Source of the DNA: an uncultured Lachnospiraceae bacterium
Lineage (GTDB): Bacteria > Bacillota > Clostridia > Lachnospirales > Lachnospiraceae
Length of the DNA: 64,000 nt
Assembly: GCA_902777355.1 (NCBI GenBank)
Contig: CACYTU010000002.1
Location: 52,291-116,290, forward strand
Direction of reading: 5' to 3'
Of this stretch, positions 16,888-24,886 are shown in pieces; position 1 is the first letter of the stretch, and the number at the start of each line of letters is the position of its first letter. A program made the position numbers and the translations under genes. The notes below the pieces were generated by a model that ran no database searches, was not told the DNA's origin, and saw only the letters and a program-made list of their open reading frames with translations.

Positions 16888-18072
16888 ATGGATTTTGAAG
16901 GATTTGATTTAAAAAGAGCGGCCTTGGCCGGCTCAGTAGGAGTCGCGGCTCTGATTCTGATGATCCTGGTCACCGGCCGAATGGTACATCTGAGGACAGC
17001 CGGCCGTGGCAAAGAGGGCGGGGCTGTTTCCGAAGAGACGGTTACAGCCGGGAAAAACACAGGGGAAAAAGACGGAAAAGAGGCCAAAGAGACAACCGGC
17101 TCTTCTGTTGCCCGGGACTCTGCCGGGAACTCTGATCCGGGTAATAAAGAGAACGGGGCTTCTGAAAGCAAAGACAATTCAAATCACAGCAGTCCCGGAA
17201 CGATTGGGCCGGATAATTCCAACGGAAACGGAAATCCGGCACCCAACAGTTCCACAGGAAGTACAGGAAACAATTCCGGCCAGGGGACGGGTACCCGGAC
17301 ACAGGGGAATACAACAGGCACAACACCGGACCGGACACAGGGAAACACTTCGGACAACAGCACCGGTAATGCCAACAGACCCGCTGATACAGGCTCAGGC
17401 GGATCCGGGGAGCAGACCCGGGAAGTGACGTATACAGAGACTGTCTACGGGGACGAAGATTCCGAAGATAATGCCGGGTCTGACGGAGGCGAAGACAGCG
17501 GGACTCCGGAATGGGAGGACAGATCGCAGGAGGAGAACAGCGGAAATTCCGGAGACTCCCTGAATTCCGGAAACGGAAACGGTAATTCCTCAGAATCGAA
17601 GAATCAGGAGGACAGCGGAAGCAGAAACTCCTCCAAACAACAGGAACAGGGAAACAACGGAAACAGTAATTCTTCGAAACCGCAGGAACAGGGAAACAAC
17701 GGAAACGGCAATTCTTCGAAACCGCAGGAACAGGGAAACAACGGAAACGGAAATTCTTCGAAACCGCAGGAACAGGACAACGGTGGGAACGGAAATTCTT
17801 CGAAACCGCAGGAACAGGACAACGGTGGGAACGGAAATTCTTCGAAACCGCAGGAACAGAACAACAGCGGGAACGGCAATTCTTCGAAACCGCAGGAAGA
17901 GGACAACAACGGAAACGAGAACTCCTCCAATCCGCAGGATGAGCAGAACAACAATAATCCTCCGGGACCTGACGATGATAATCCCACACCGCCCGATTAT
18001 TATGAGGGCTCTATAGAATACAATGATAACGGATCCCGCCAGAGCATCGATCTTCCCGTGATTCTGTTTTGA
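16888..18072 (+). CDS. Single-pass membrane protein with Asn/Gly/Ser repeat ectodomain
   Basis: The 394-residue protein has a short cytoplasmic start, one membrane helix (LAGSVGVAALILMILVTG) and a long hydrophilic ectodomain rich in Asn, Gly, Ser, Thr and Gln. Residues about 248-360 contain eight 14-residue repeats of the type SSKPQEQGNNGNGN, encoded by 42-bp direct repeats (17629 to about 17960). A short C-terminal segment (YYEGSIEYNDNGSRQSIDLP) may be a small folded cap. No enzymatic motif is seen. It may be a wall-spanning stalk or cell-surface spacer; that is inference. GGGAGA before ATG 16888 favours this start over ATG 16849. It follows the secreted acidic protein on the same strand. 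Confidence 0.7.
   Translation: MDFEGFDLKRAALAGSVGVAALILMILVTGRMVHLRTAGRGKEGGAVSEETVTAGKNTGEKDGKEAKETTGSSVARDSAGNSDPGNKENGASESKDNSNHSSPGTIGPDNSNGNGNPAPNSSTGSTGNNSGQGTGTRTQGNTTGTTPDRTQGNTSDNSTGNANRPADTGSGGSGEQTREVTYTETVYGDEDSEDNAGSDGGEDSGTPEWEDRSQEENSGNSGDSLNSGNGNGNSSESKNQEDSGSRNSSKQQEQGNNGNSNSSKPQEQGNNGNGNSSKPQEQGNNGNGNSSKPQEQDNGGNGNSSKPQEQDNGGNGNSSKPQEQNNSGNGNSSKPQEEDNNGNENSSNPQDEQNNNNPPGPDDDNPTPPDYYEGSIEYNDNGSRQSIDLPVILF
17629..17960 (+). repeat. 42-bp coding tandem repeats
   Basis: About eight direct copies encode the 14-residue SSKPQEQ-xNxGNGN unit. Adjacent copies are nearly identical at the DNA level, so the array is likely to vary in copy number between strains. Confidence 0.9.
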
Positions 18073-18254
18073 TAACCGGGAAGAGGCTGCCGCGCTGTTC
18101 CCCCCGATCTGCCCTGAAGGTAAGTATCCCGGCAGGGACGGACGTTACCATATACAGACGGTGTCATAAGTGCCATAAGCGCCATAAGTGTCATGTGGAA
18201 GTTTCACAAATGAGTTCCATACATATTTCATACATAAAAGAAAGATAAAAGAAA

Positions 18255-18289
18255 GGTCCGTTCGCGTTCAACCGCGAACGGACCTTTTT
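18255..18289. terminator. Bidirectional intrinsic terminator between convergent genes
   Basis: A perfect 12-bp stem (GGTCCGTTCGCG and its complement) with a six-base loop is followed by TTTTT on the plus strand. The minus strand reads TTTCTTTTATCTTTC after the same stem. It separates the plus-strand repeat protein from the minus-strand kinase-like gene. Confidence 0.93.
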
Positions 18290-18302
18290 GAGTGTGCCGG
18301 GC

Positions 18303-18400
18303 ATGGCACAGTTCTTGCCGGTGAAATATGTTTTACGCCTTGCGGCGGACACGGACCGGTCGGGGGCAGAGGGCGGCATGGCCCCCTCTGCCCTGTTGTG
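18303..18400 (+). repeat. Interspersed repeat family A, copy 1
   Basis: The copy begins ATGGCACAG, contains the palindromic core GCCTTGCGGC, and ends with the hairpin GGCAGAGGG/CCCTCTGCC. It starts 13 bp after the T-run of the preceding terminator. Confidence 0.75.
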
Positions 18401-18415
18401 TGAGGCCGGTGACAT

Positions 18416-20737
18416 TCAGTCATCGTAATAGTCTATGTAGACACTGTCTTTATACATTTTGAGCGGTGAATAATCCTGTATGGGATTATTGAGTATTTTC
18501 AGGTGATAGATGAGAGGACAATTGCGGAGCACGCTGATATCTTTGACTTTATTATCTCTCATAGTCAGAACTGCCAGCTTGCTCATGGACTTCAGGTAGC
18601 GGATATCCTCAATTTCGTTATAATTGATGGCCAGATAAGTGAGGCCTGTCATACCGGCAACCGCGGAGATGTCCTTGATGCGGTTATTGCTGAGGTATAA
18701 CTCACTCATATTGACCATTCCCTTCAGGACAGAAATATCTTCGACATCATTTTTACGCACATCCAGCATGACCATGCGAGTCAGGTTCTTAAGGGGAGTA
18801 AGGTCGGTGACCAGATTCCCGTAAAGATCCAGACGGGTGATGTTAGACTTGTTCTCAAGAGGAGAAAGGTCGGAAACAAAGTTGTTCTCGAGATGAATCC
18901 TGTAGAGCTTGTCCAGATCTTTCAGAGGGGAAAGATCCTCAATCAGATTATCGGAGAGATATAATTCCTCGAGACCGGTAAAGTATCGGAGTGCGTTGAT
19001 TGAGTGAATATTTGCTTTTTTCAATTCAAGCTTTTTGACTTTTGCAGCATTTGCGACAGTCAGGTCTCCTTTGAAATGCAGGTATCCACGGGCAGCTTTT
19101 TCCAGATTGGGATCATCCCAGATGACGACCTCCGGAGCCTTCGTGGTTGTGGTCGTTGTCTTTGTAGTGGTAGTTGTCGGTGCTTCAGTAGTGGTAGTTG
19201 TCGGTGCTTCAGTAGTGGTGGTCGTCGGAGCTTCGGTAGTAGTCGTTGTCGGCGCTTCCGTTGTGGTCGCCGGATCTGTCTCAGTCTCGGAGGCCAGGGC
19301 TGTATTATTTTTTCCGGAATCATATGTAAAGATAAGACGATTCTGATCTTCGTCATCTTCCAAAATCATACTCTGCTCCCTGTCCTGAAGGGTATAACCA
19401 TCTCTGTCAGGTGCGGTATGATCGATCTCGTCTCCGACATGTCCTGTATAAACGGTTTCTTCGAGCAGGGCTCCGTTCTCGTCAATATAAGTGATCTTGT
19501 ATTTGACAGTATGCCCGGGAAAACCTTTGAAAAGGTCTTTGTTAAAGAAGAATAATATTGCAGCAAGGATCAGGAGGCAGGCAGCAGCAGCCGCGATAAG
19601 GCGGACCGGAATTTCCTTTTTGCTGCCGGATCCTTGTGAAGGATCTCCCTGGATGTCTGTACCAGAGCCGGGGGGAAGGACGGGGCCGGTTACGGGCGGC
19701 TCCTGCACCGGAGGCTGATCAAAGTCCTGGGGAATGCTTTCCACTTCTTCATAAGGCGGAACATATTGATCAAAAGGATTATAATTTTTAAATGGATCTG
19801 AAGGATCAAAAGGCTCATTTGCAGACTCTGGTGAAAGATTTTCCTCCAGACATTTTATCAGGGCAGCTTTAAACTCCGCGGATGTCTGAAAGCGATCAGA
19901 GGGCTGATAAGAGCAGGCCCTGAGGATCGTACGCCCCAGCTCCTCGTCCGCGTTTTTGGGAGGCGGAAAAGAATCTCCTCTCAGGCGTCGGGCGTTGGCT
20001 TTGTAGGTCTGCGGATCCCCGGTCTGCTGATGATATTCTCTGACAAAAGGAGGATAGAAATCGTTTAATAGCATATACAGAACGATTCCCAGAGAATAGA
20101 TGTCGGAAGTCTTGCCGCACTGACCGCCTCTGTAGACTTCGGGCGCAAGGCATTGAGTGACACTGATTTGATTTTCGGAGATATTTTTAAAGGCGGGGTC
20201 AGCTGTGCAGGGAATATCGAAATCGCTGAGTTTGAACCCGGTCTTCTCTGTGAGAAAAAGGTTGTTGATTTTGATATTGCGATGGACGACAGACTGCCTC
20301 TCGCAGAAATCGAGAGCGTCGCAGATTTCAGTCCCCAGCTTGATGATCTCATCCCGGGTCTGTAAACCGCCGGCACATATATAATCAGGCAGGGTGAGCA
20401 TCTTTTCCATCCGAATCAAGACCAGGATGGAAGAATCTCCCTTCATGATGGCATATTCCTCGATCCCCGCGATATGGGGATGGCCATTCAGCGCGTAGAT
20501 TGCCTGAATCTCGGAATTGATCCTGCCAATCAGATTGTCCAGAACAGCTGCGTCGGAGTTCTGATCCGCCAGTTCCAGGCAGATTGCTTTCAGGACCCTG
20601 ACGGATACCTGGCCCGCTTCGCTGCAGGCGATCTCGTATACGTTTGCACGCGTTCCTTCCTCGACCAGATTGATTATGTTCCATCCCGGCCAGGCGGTGG
20701 ACAGGCATTTTTGAATAAAATCTGTAGTGTGAATCAT
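18416..20737 (-). CDS. Transmembrane protein with degenerate Ser/Thr kinase domain, MucBP-like and leucine-rich repeat ectodomain
   Basis: This 773-residue protein resembles PknB-type receptor kinases in layout. The cytoplasmic kinase-like domain spans residues 20-300, a membrane helix 379-398, a MucBP-like beta domain about 410-475, a Thr-rich TTTEAP linker about 488-535, and seven or more 22-residue leucine-rich repeats to the end. Key residues are changed: the VAIK lysine is Arg47, the HRD aspartate is Asn154 (HRNIKINN), and DFG is DFD (172-174). Glu76, Lys156, Asn159 and the APE block (198-200) remain. It is probably a pseudokinase that signals by binding. The outside half likely senses wall or protein ligands; that is inference. 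GGAG upstream supports the ATG. Confidence 0.87.
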   Translation of the reverse strand: MIHTTDFIQKCLSTAWPGWNIINLVEEGTRANVYEIACSEAGQVSVRVLKAICLELADQNSDAAVLDNLIGRINSEIQAIYALNGHPHIAGIEEYAIMKGDSSILVLIRMEKMLTLPDYICAGGLQTRDEIIKLGTEICDALDFCERQSVVHRNIKINNLFLTEKTGFKLSDFDIPCTADPAFKNISENQISVTQCLAPEVYRGGQCGKTSDIYSLGIVLYMLLNDFYPPFVREYHQQTGDPQTYKANARRLRGDSFPPPKNADEELGRTILRACSYQPSDRFQTSAEFKAALIKCLEENLSPESANEPFDPSDPFKNYNPFDQYVPPYEEVESIPQDFDQPPVQEPPVTGPVLPPGSGTDIQGDPSQGSGSKKEIPVRLIAAAAACLLILAAILFFFNKDLFKGFPGHTVKYKITYIDENGALLEETVYTGHVGDEIDHTAPDRDGYTLQDREQSMILEDDEDQNRLIFTYDSGKNNTALASETETDPATTTEAPTTTTTEAPTTTTTEAPTTTTTEAPTTTTTKTTTTTTKAPEVVIWDDPNLEKAARGYLHFKGDLTVANAAKVKKLELKKANIHSINALRYFTGLEELYLSDNLIEDLSPLKDLDKLYRIHLENNFVSDLSPLENKSNITRLDLYGNLVTDLTPLKNLTRMVMLDVRKNDVEDISVLKGMVNMSELYLSNNRIKDISAVAGMTGLTYLAINYNEIEDIRYLKSMSKLAVLTMRDNKVKDISVLRNCPLIYHLKILNNPIQDYSPLKMYKDSVYIDYYDD

Positions 20738-20782
20738 TTGGCTGCTCCATGATATGGCTTGAACTGGAATGCTATGAAAATC

Positions 20783-20791
20783 ATTATATCA
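20783..20791 (-). promoter_or_regulatory. Extended -10 promoter for the kinase-like gene
   Basis: The minus strand reads TGATATAAT, an extended -10 element, about 46 bp upstream of the start codon. No good -35 box is present, which is usual for extended -10 promoters. Confidence 0.55.
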
Positions 20792-20850
20792 TAAAAGCCG
20801 TGGTGTGCATCATTGAGAGAGAAGGGAAGGCTCAAAAAAGTTGGACGCAA

Positions 20851-21000
20851 GTTACAGACCGGCTCGAAACTCGAGGCGTTTTTCGCGGCTTTTTTCGCGA
20901 AAAACCCGAGTTGTACGGCGTTTGGCGGCGCGTAAGCGCATTGGAATCGCCAAACGCGTCGTTACATGTCCACGCCTTCGATAGGGCGTCTCCTGATCAC
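20851..21000 (+). repeat. Structured interspersed element, family D, copy 2
   Basis: This 150-bp element begins GTTAC and holds the core hairpin GCGTTTGGCG/CGCCAAACGC at 20918-20957. Compared with copy 1, one C-G pair has become T-A, which keeps pairing intact. A preceding TTTTTCGCG/CGCGAAAAA hairpin lies at about 20879-20905. The gap 20738-21492 has no convincing gene. Confidence 0.8.
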
Positions 21001-21044
21001 TGCGAAGGGAAAACAGAATAGGAAACCCTGTACCGCAATACAGA

Positions 21045-21120
21045 TCTGAAATGCCTTAAAACTGAACTAATACAATTCTGAAATAGTTGTAAACTGAAAC
21101 AGTTCAATTCTGAAATGTAT
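21045..21120 (+). repeat. 32-bp tandem repeat
   Basis: Two full units and the start of a third of an A-rich 32-bp sequence begin TCTGAAAT at 21045, 21077 and 21109. The array lies just upstream of the promoter of the leader-peptide gene. Confidence 0.75.
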
Positions 21121-21162
21121 GTGAAATGCAAATGGTACAGTGTGGTTACACAGAGCCGTATA

Positions 21163-21171
21163 TGGTATAAT
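21163..21171 (+). promoter_or_regulatory. Candidate extended -10 promoter for the double-glycine peptide gene
   Basis: TGGTATAAT is an extended -10 element. Transcription from here would give a leader of about 315 bases that includes both 52-bp direct repeats and two strong hairpins before the start at 21493. Confidence 0.55.
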
Positions 21172-21180
21172 CTGATTAAA

Positions 21181-21423
21181 GCAGCGAGGAAAACGGACGC
21201 AGATGCCGGGCTTGCCCGGGCATATGCGGACATTTTCCGAGCGCCCACCCATGAGCATGGAGAGATTTTTTGCACAGGATGTGCAAAAAAGATCGGGAAT
21301 GCGAATGGGTGGAGCATTGCGGGAGCGCGCGTGGCGCGAAGCAATGCGTGCTTTAATCAAAAAACAAAAAAGCAGCGAGGAAAACGGACGCAGATGCCGG
21401 GCTTGCCCGGGCATATGCGGACA
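21181..21423 (+). repeat. 52-bp exact direct repeats flanking a hairpin-rich segment (family B)
   Basis: The same 52 bp lie at 21181-21232 and 21372-21423, starting GCAGCGAGGAAAACGGACGC and containing the palindrome CCGGGCTTGCCCGG. Between them are a TTTTTTGCAC/GTGCAAAAAA hairpin (about 21266-21289) and a GCATTGC/GCAATGC hairpin around 21314-21346. Diverged pieces of the same family lie near 9763, 30584 and 58965. Confidence 0.85.
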
Positions 21424-21492
21424 ATGATATATAATTCTGTGAACTATACTCATAAACATGACAGACAATCCCCTGGAGGGAAGGAGGATATT

Positions 21493-21738
21493 ATGGCATT
21501 CGATAAAAAAACAGACAGTGATCTGTCCAAAGAGATGATGAAATCTGCCGGAGACGCGGCCGTTCAGGGATTAGACGACGATATGCTGGCAGAAGTGGCC
21601 GGAGGAAAAAACATTTTTGAGGCGGGCGCCGATATTCTGAGCAACAGGAAAGTGCACAGGGTCCTCAACGTAAAGGGCACTGTGGTCTCGGACCAGGTGG
21701 GAAGAATGTTCGGGTCTAAAAAAGATAAAAGCAAATAA
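21493..21738 (+). CDS. Small peptide with double-glycine leader, possible secreted peptide precursor
   Basis: The 81-residue product has a hydrophilic leader ending LDDDMLAEVAGG (GG at 37-38), the form recognised by bacteriocin-type leader peptidases and by many RiPP enzymes. The 43-residue region after GG (KNIFEAGADILSNRK onward) has no cysteine, a mixed amphipathic start and a basic Lys-rich end. A very strong ribosome site (AAGGAGG) precedes ATG 21493, unlike the longer upstream frame. The next gene, 102 bp on with no terminator, encodes a pyruvyl transferase-ferredoxin-FrhB fusion. I see no C39 peptidase, lanthionine synthase or other RiPP enzyme in the window. A non-secreted role is possible. 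Confidence 0.65.
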   Translation: MAFDKKTDSDLSKEMMKSAGDAAVQGLDDDMLAEVAGGKNIFEAGADILSNRKVHRVLNVKGTVVSDQVGRMFGSKKDKSK

Positions 21739-21840
21739 CGATAAAGCGATCGGAGACCGGTCAGCGGATCCCGGAGTCTGACGGGTCGCTGAGGATAAAA
21801 CGGGCGGACATCATTCGGAACAGGAACAAGCAGGTGAATC

Positions 21841-24222
21841 ATGAAAAAAGTCGGTGTTGTATCATGTTATTTCAAAAATAACTACGGGAGTATTCTGCAG
21901 GCATATGCAACCCGGAAATTTCTGGATGAAAATAATATTCCGAATGAAACTGTCAATGTTTCCCAATTGTCGGACTTTTCAAAAGGCAAGAGAAAGTATT
22001 ATATTTCGCAGGCCGCAAATCTCAGATTTCTCAAAACAAAATCGGGCATGATCAAACTGAAGGGCTATGCCCGGATCAATCGCCGTCTGAAAAGAAATTT
22101 TGCGGTCAGGAATCGGAGATTCGAGGAATTTAAGCGGAATTTCGTACTGACCAGAGCTTTTTCGACCTACAGTGAACTCCATGAATATGCCAAAAACACA
22201 TATTCTGATGTCATCGTTGGATCGGACCAGCTGTGGCTGCCGGTCAATGTGGTGGCGGATTATTATACTCTGAACTGGGTGCCGGAAGGGGTCAACACGA
22301 TCAGTTACGCAACCAGCTTTGGAGTGTCAGGTATCCCGCCCAGATATCACAGTCTTTACAGGAAATATCTGGAGGGAATCCGGCACTTGTCCGTCAGAGA
22401 AGAGCAGGGTGTCAGGCTGGTCAGAAAGCTGGCTCAAAAAGAGGCGAAGCTTGTCTGCGATCCGACCCTCCTGCTCACAAAGGACGAGTGGATGGATATC
22501 CAGGACGGTGAGAGGATCATCCCGGACAAGTACATCTTCTGCTATTTTCTCGGAGCCAATATAGAACACAGGAAGTTCGTCGAGAGGCTGAAGGAAGAGA
22601 CCGGATATATAATAGTATCGATCAATCACTGCGATGAATACGTCAAATATTCAGACAAATTTGCCGACATCGTTCCCTATGACGTGGGCCCCGGAGAATT
22701 TATTAACTATATCAGAAACGCGGAATATGTCTGCACGGATTCCTTTCACGGTACGGCCTTCAGCCTGATCAATAATGTCAGGTTTTTTACCTTCAGAAGA
22801 TATGACTCAAAGTCTGATCTGTCCACCAATTCCAGGATCCATTCGCTTCTGAATGTAGTCGGACTGAATGACCGGCTGATCTATGGAACAGAGGATGCCG
22901 GTCAGCTGATGAAGAAAGAAATAGATTTTGACGATGTCAACAGGAAGGTGGAGGCCTTCAGGAAGAGTTCCGCGGAATGGCTGCTGAATTCAATCACGTG
23001 GAGACCGGACGGTGTCAGGCACATCGAGATCGAGGAAAAGAGCGACTGCTGCGGCTGCACTGCCTGCGCGGCTGTATGTCCCCGGGATGCCATTGAAATG
23101 GCGGAGGACAGCGAGGGCTTCCGGTATCCCCGTGTGGATCCTGAGAAATGCATAGACTGCGGGCTCTGCAGAAAAGTATGCCCGATCCTGAATAATCAGA
23201 AAGAAGAAAAACACAAGCAGGACGGCTACATCGTCAACAACAAAGACAACGAAGTCCGGAAAGAGAGCACTTCCGGAGGCGCCTTCAGCGCGATCGCGGA
23301 TTATGTGATTTCGAGAGGCGGCTGTGTCTTCGGCGCTGCCTTCGGGAAGGACTTCACCGTGACACACCAGTGCGCGGAGACCAGAGAAGAACTGTCGAAA
23401 TTCAGAAACAGTAAATATGTCCAGTCCAGTCCGGAGGATTCTTTCAGGAAAGTGAAGGAACTTCTGGAGAGCGGCAGGATGGTCTGCTACAGCGGCACAC
23501 CCTGCCAGATCGAGGGCCTTAGAAGTTTCCTGGGAAAAGATTATGAAAACCTGGTCCTGGTCGATGTGGTGTGCAGGTCGGTCCCCTCACCCAAACTGTT
23601 CAGGACTTATCTGAATTACATCAAAGAGACAAAGCTGAACGGCGAAGATGTCGAGAGAGTGATCTTCAGGGATAAGAGCAGGTACGGATACAAGTATACG
23701 CTGATGACTGTGGCGGGCCAAAACACCCTGTATCAGGAAGGCATTGATACGGATCCCTATCTGAGAGCATTTTTTTCCGGGCTTGCCATCAGGCCGTCAT
23801 GCGAGAACTGCAGATTCAAGAAACAGTACAGACCAGGAGATTTCACCCTGTGGGACTGCTTCAATACTGAAGACTACGATAAGCAGATGGACGACAACAT
23901 CGGAACGACCAAGATTCTGGTCCAGTCTGACAAGGGCAGAAGGATCTTCGGGGAGATCGGGAATTCTGTCCAATGCTTAAAGGTCGACAATGAAGTCCTG
24001 GTCAGAGGGGCCAGGGAGATGGTCAAATCCACAAAGACCAATCCCGCAAGAACCGCTTTCTTCGAGGACTTCAATGCAATGGACTACGAAGAACTTAACA
24101 GAAAGTACTTCCCGACCACACCCAGGGTGAGACTGGAAAAATTTACCAGGAGAAAGCTGGTAAACCTCAAGAGCTACAAAGCGATTAAAAAAGCAGCAAA
24201 GAAGGTATTAGGAAAATATTGA
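21841..24222 (+). CDS. Fusion of polysaccharide pyruvyl transferase, 2x[4Fe-4S] ferredoxin and FrhB/FdhB-like domains
   Basis: The 793-residue protein has three parts. Residues about 1-370 are a polysaccharide pyruvyl transferase domain (NNYGSILQAYAT, TDSFHGTAFS). Residues 403-413 (CCGCTACAAVC) and 437-447 (CIDCGLCRKVC) bind two 4Fe-4S clusters. Residues about 465-760 resemble the coenzyme F420 hydrogenase/dehydrogenase beta subunit (TSGGAFSAIADYV, YSGTPCQIEGL). This combination occurs in surface-polysaccharide loci of gut bacteria, where its reaction is unclear; a redox step on a sugar or pyruvyl group is plausible. Here it lies apart from the main polysaccharide locus and directly after a double-glycine peptide gene. 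No F420 genes are visible, so FrhB may use a flavin. Confidence 0.85.
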   Translation: MKKVGVVSCYFKNNYGSILQAYATRKFLDENNIPNETVNVSQLSDFSKGKRKYYISQAANLRFLKTKSGMIKLKGYARINRRLKRNFAVRNRRFEEFKRNFVLTRAFSTYSELHEYAKNTYSDVIVGSDQLWLPVNVVADYYTLNWVPEGVNTISYATSFGVSGIPPRYHSLYRKYLEGIRHLSVREEQGVRLVRKLAQKEAKLVCDPTLLLTKDEWMDIQDGERIIPDKYIFCYFLGANIEHRKFVERLKEETGYIIVSINHCDEYVKYSDKFADIVPYDVGPGEFINYIRNAEYVCTDSFHGTAFSLINNVRFFTFRRYDSKSDLSTNSRIHSLLNVVGLNDRLIYGTEDAGQLMKKEIDFDDVNRKVEAFRKSSAEWLLNSITWRPDGVRHIEIEEKSDCCGCTACAAVCPRDAIEMAEDSEGFRYPRVDPEKCIDCGLCRKVCPILNNQKEEKHKQDGYIVNNKDNEVRKESTSGGAFSAIADYVISRGGCVFGAAFGKDFTVTHQCAETREELSKFRNSKYVQSSPEDSFRKVKELLESGRMVCYSGTPCQIEGLRSFLGKDYENLVLVDVVCRSVPSPKLFRTYLNYIKETKLNGEDVERVIFRDKSRYGYKYTLMTVAGQNTLYQEGIDTDPYLRAFFSGLAIRPSCENCRFKKQYRPGDFTLWDCFNTEDYDKQMDDNIGTTKILVQSDKGRRIFGEIGNSVQCLKVDNEVLVRGAREMVKSTKTNPARTAFFEDFNAMDYEELNRKYFPTTPRVRLEKFTRRKLVNLKSYKAIKKAAKKVLGKY

Positions 24223-24432
24223 GCAGAGCAGCCCGGGGCTGCTCTGCCCCTTTTACGTAAATCATGTTTTGCCATGTCGGGTGTACAGCAGGGAAAAAAG
24301 ATCCGGAGTTTTAAGTACATTACTTGTCCTCAATTTCAAAAGATGCCCGGCGCCCTTGATATTTTAAAAATAATCTCTGAAAAGCTGAAAAAACAGGTGA
24401 AAAAACATGTCAGCCATTTTTGAAAAAATTTG

Positions 24433-24461
24433 TTGACATCGGTTTTGAAGTACGGTATAGT
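24433..24461 (+). promoter_or_regulatory. Consensus sigma-A promoter of the tRNA-Gly pair
   Basis: TTGACA at 24433 and TATAGT at 24456 are separated by 17 bp; the first tRNA begins 44 bp after the -10 box. Confidence 0.88.
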
Positions 24462-24504
24462 ATCTATTGTCCGCTGAAGCGCTGAAGAAGCGGACAGGAA
24501 AAAT

Positions 24505-24577
24505 GCGATAGTAGTACAGTTGGTAGTACGCCACCTTGCCAAGGTGGAGGTCGCGAGTTCGAGCCTCGTCTATCGCT
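24505..24577 (+). tRNA. tRNA-Gly (GCC), copy 1
   Basis: The 73-base sequence folds as a cloverleaf: 7-bp acceptor stem GCGATAG/CTATCGC, 4-bp D stem GTAC/GTAC, anticodon stem CCACC/GGTGG with loop TTGCCAA (anticodon GCC), and T arm with TTCGAGC. The discriminator base is T and the CCA end is not encoded. Confidence 0.95.
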
Positions 24578-24658
24578 CTCAGAAATCATCAGAAGAGCAG
24601 CTTCCAGGATTTCTTAAAGGCTGAAAACAGGATATGTTTCCGCCGGAAAATTATATAT

Positions 24659-24731
24659 GCGATAGTAGTACAGTTGGTAGTACGCCACCTTGCCAAGGTG
24701 GAGGTCGCGAGTTCGAGCCTCGTCTATCGCT
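24659..24731 (+). tRNA. tRNA-Gly (GCC), copy 2
   Basis: This copy is identical over all 73 bases to the one at 24505 and lies 81 bp after it. Both probably come from one transcript that ends at the terminator at 24739. CCA is not encoded. Confidence 0.95.
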
Positions 24732-24738
24732 CTCTCAG

Positions 24739-24776
24739 AACCCGGATTCCATAAAGGTATCCGGGTTTTCTCTTTT
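24739..24776 (+). terminator. Intrinsic terminator of the tRNA operon
   Basis: Stem AACCCGGAT and ATCCGGGTT with an 11-base loop, then TTTTCTCTTTT, begins eight bases after the second tRNA. Confidence 0.92.
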
Positions 24777-24835
24777 ATGGCACGGCGTGTGAAATGAATC
24801 TTCCGCCTTGCGGCGTACACGCGCCGGCCGGGTTG
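24777..24835 (+). repeat. Interspersed repeat family A, copy 2 (short)
   Basis: ATGGCACGG is followed by the core CCGCCTTGCGGCG and a GC-rich tail. It begins at the end of the terminator T-run. The second hairpin of the family is missing. Confidence 0.72.
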
Positions 24836-24886
24836 CCTTTACTCTGTTGATAAGATCTGTGGTTGAAATGCCGGAAGAGGTGGACG

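Noticed and set aside
17042-17989. Long minus-strand frames rich in Cys, Phe and Pro
   Set aside because: They are reverse readings of the 42-bp coding repeats of the membrane-anchored protein; repeats without stops keep several frames open.
20749-21021. 90-codon plus-strand frame
   Set aside because: It spans structured element D copy 2 and lacks homology or a ribosome site; the DNA is better explained as a repeat element.
24536-24754. 72-codon frame across the tRNA genes
   Set aside because: It reads through two clear tRNA-Gly genes and is accidental.
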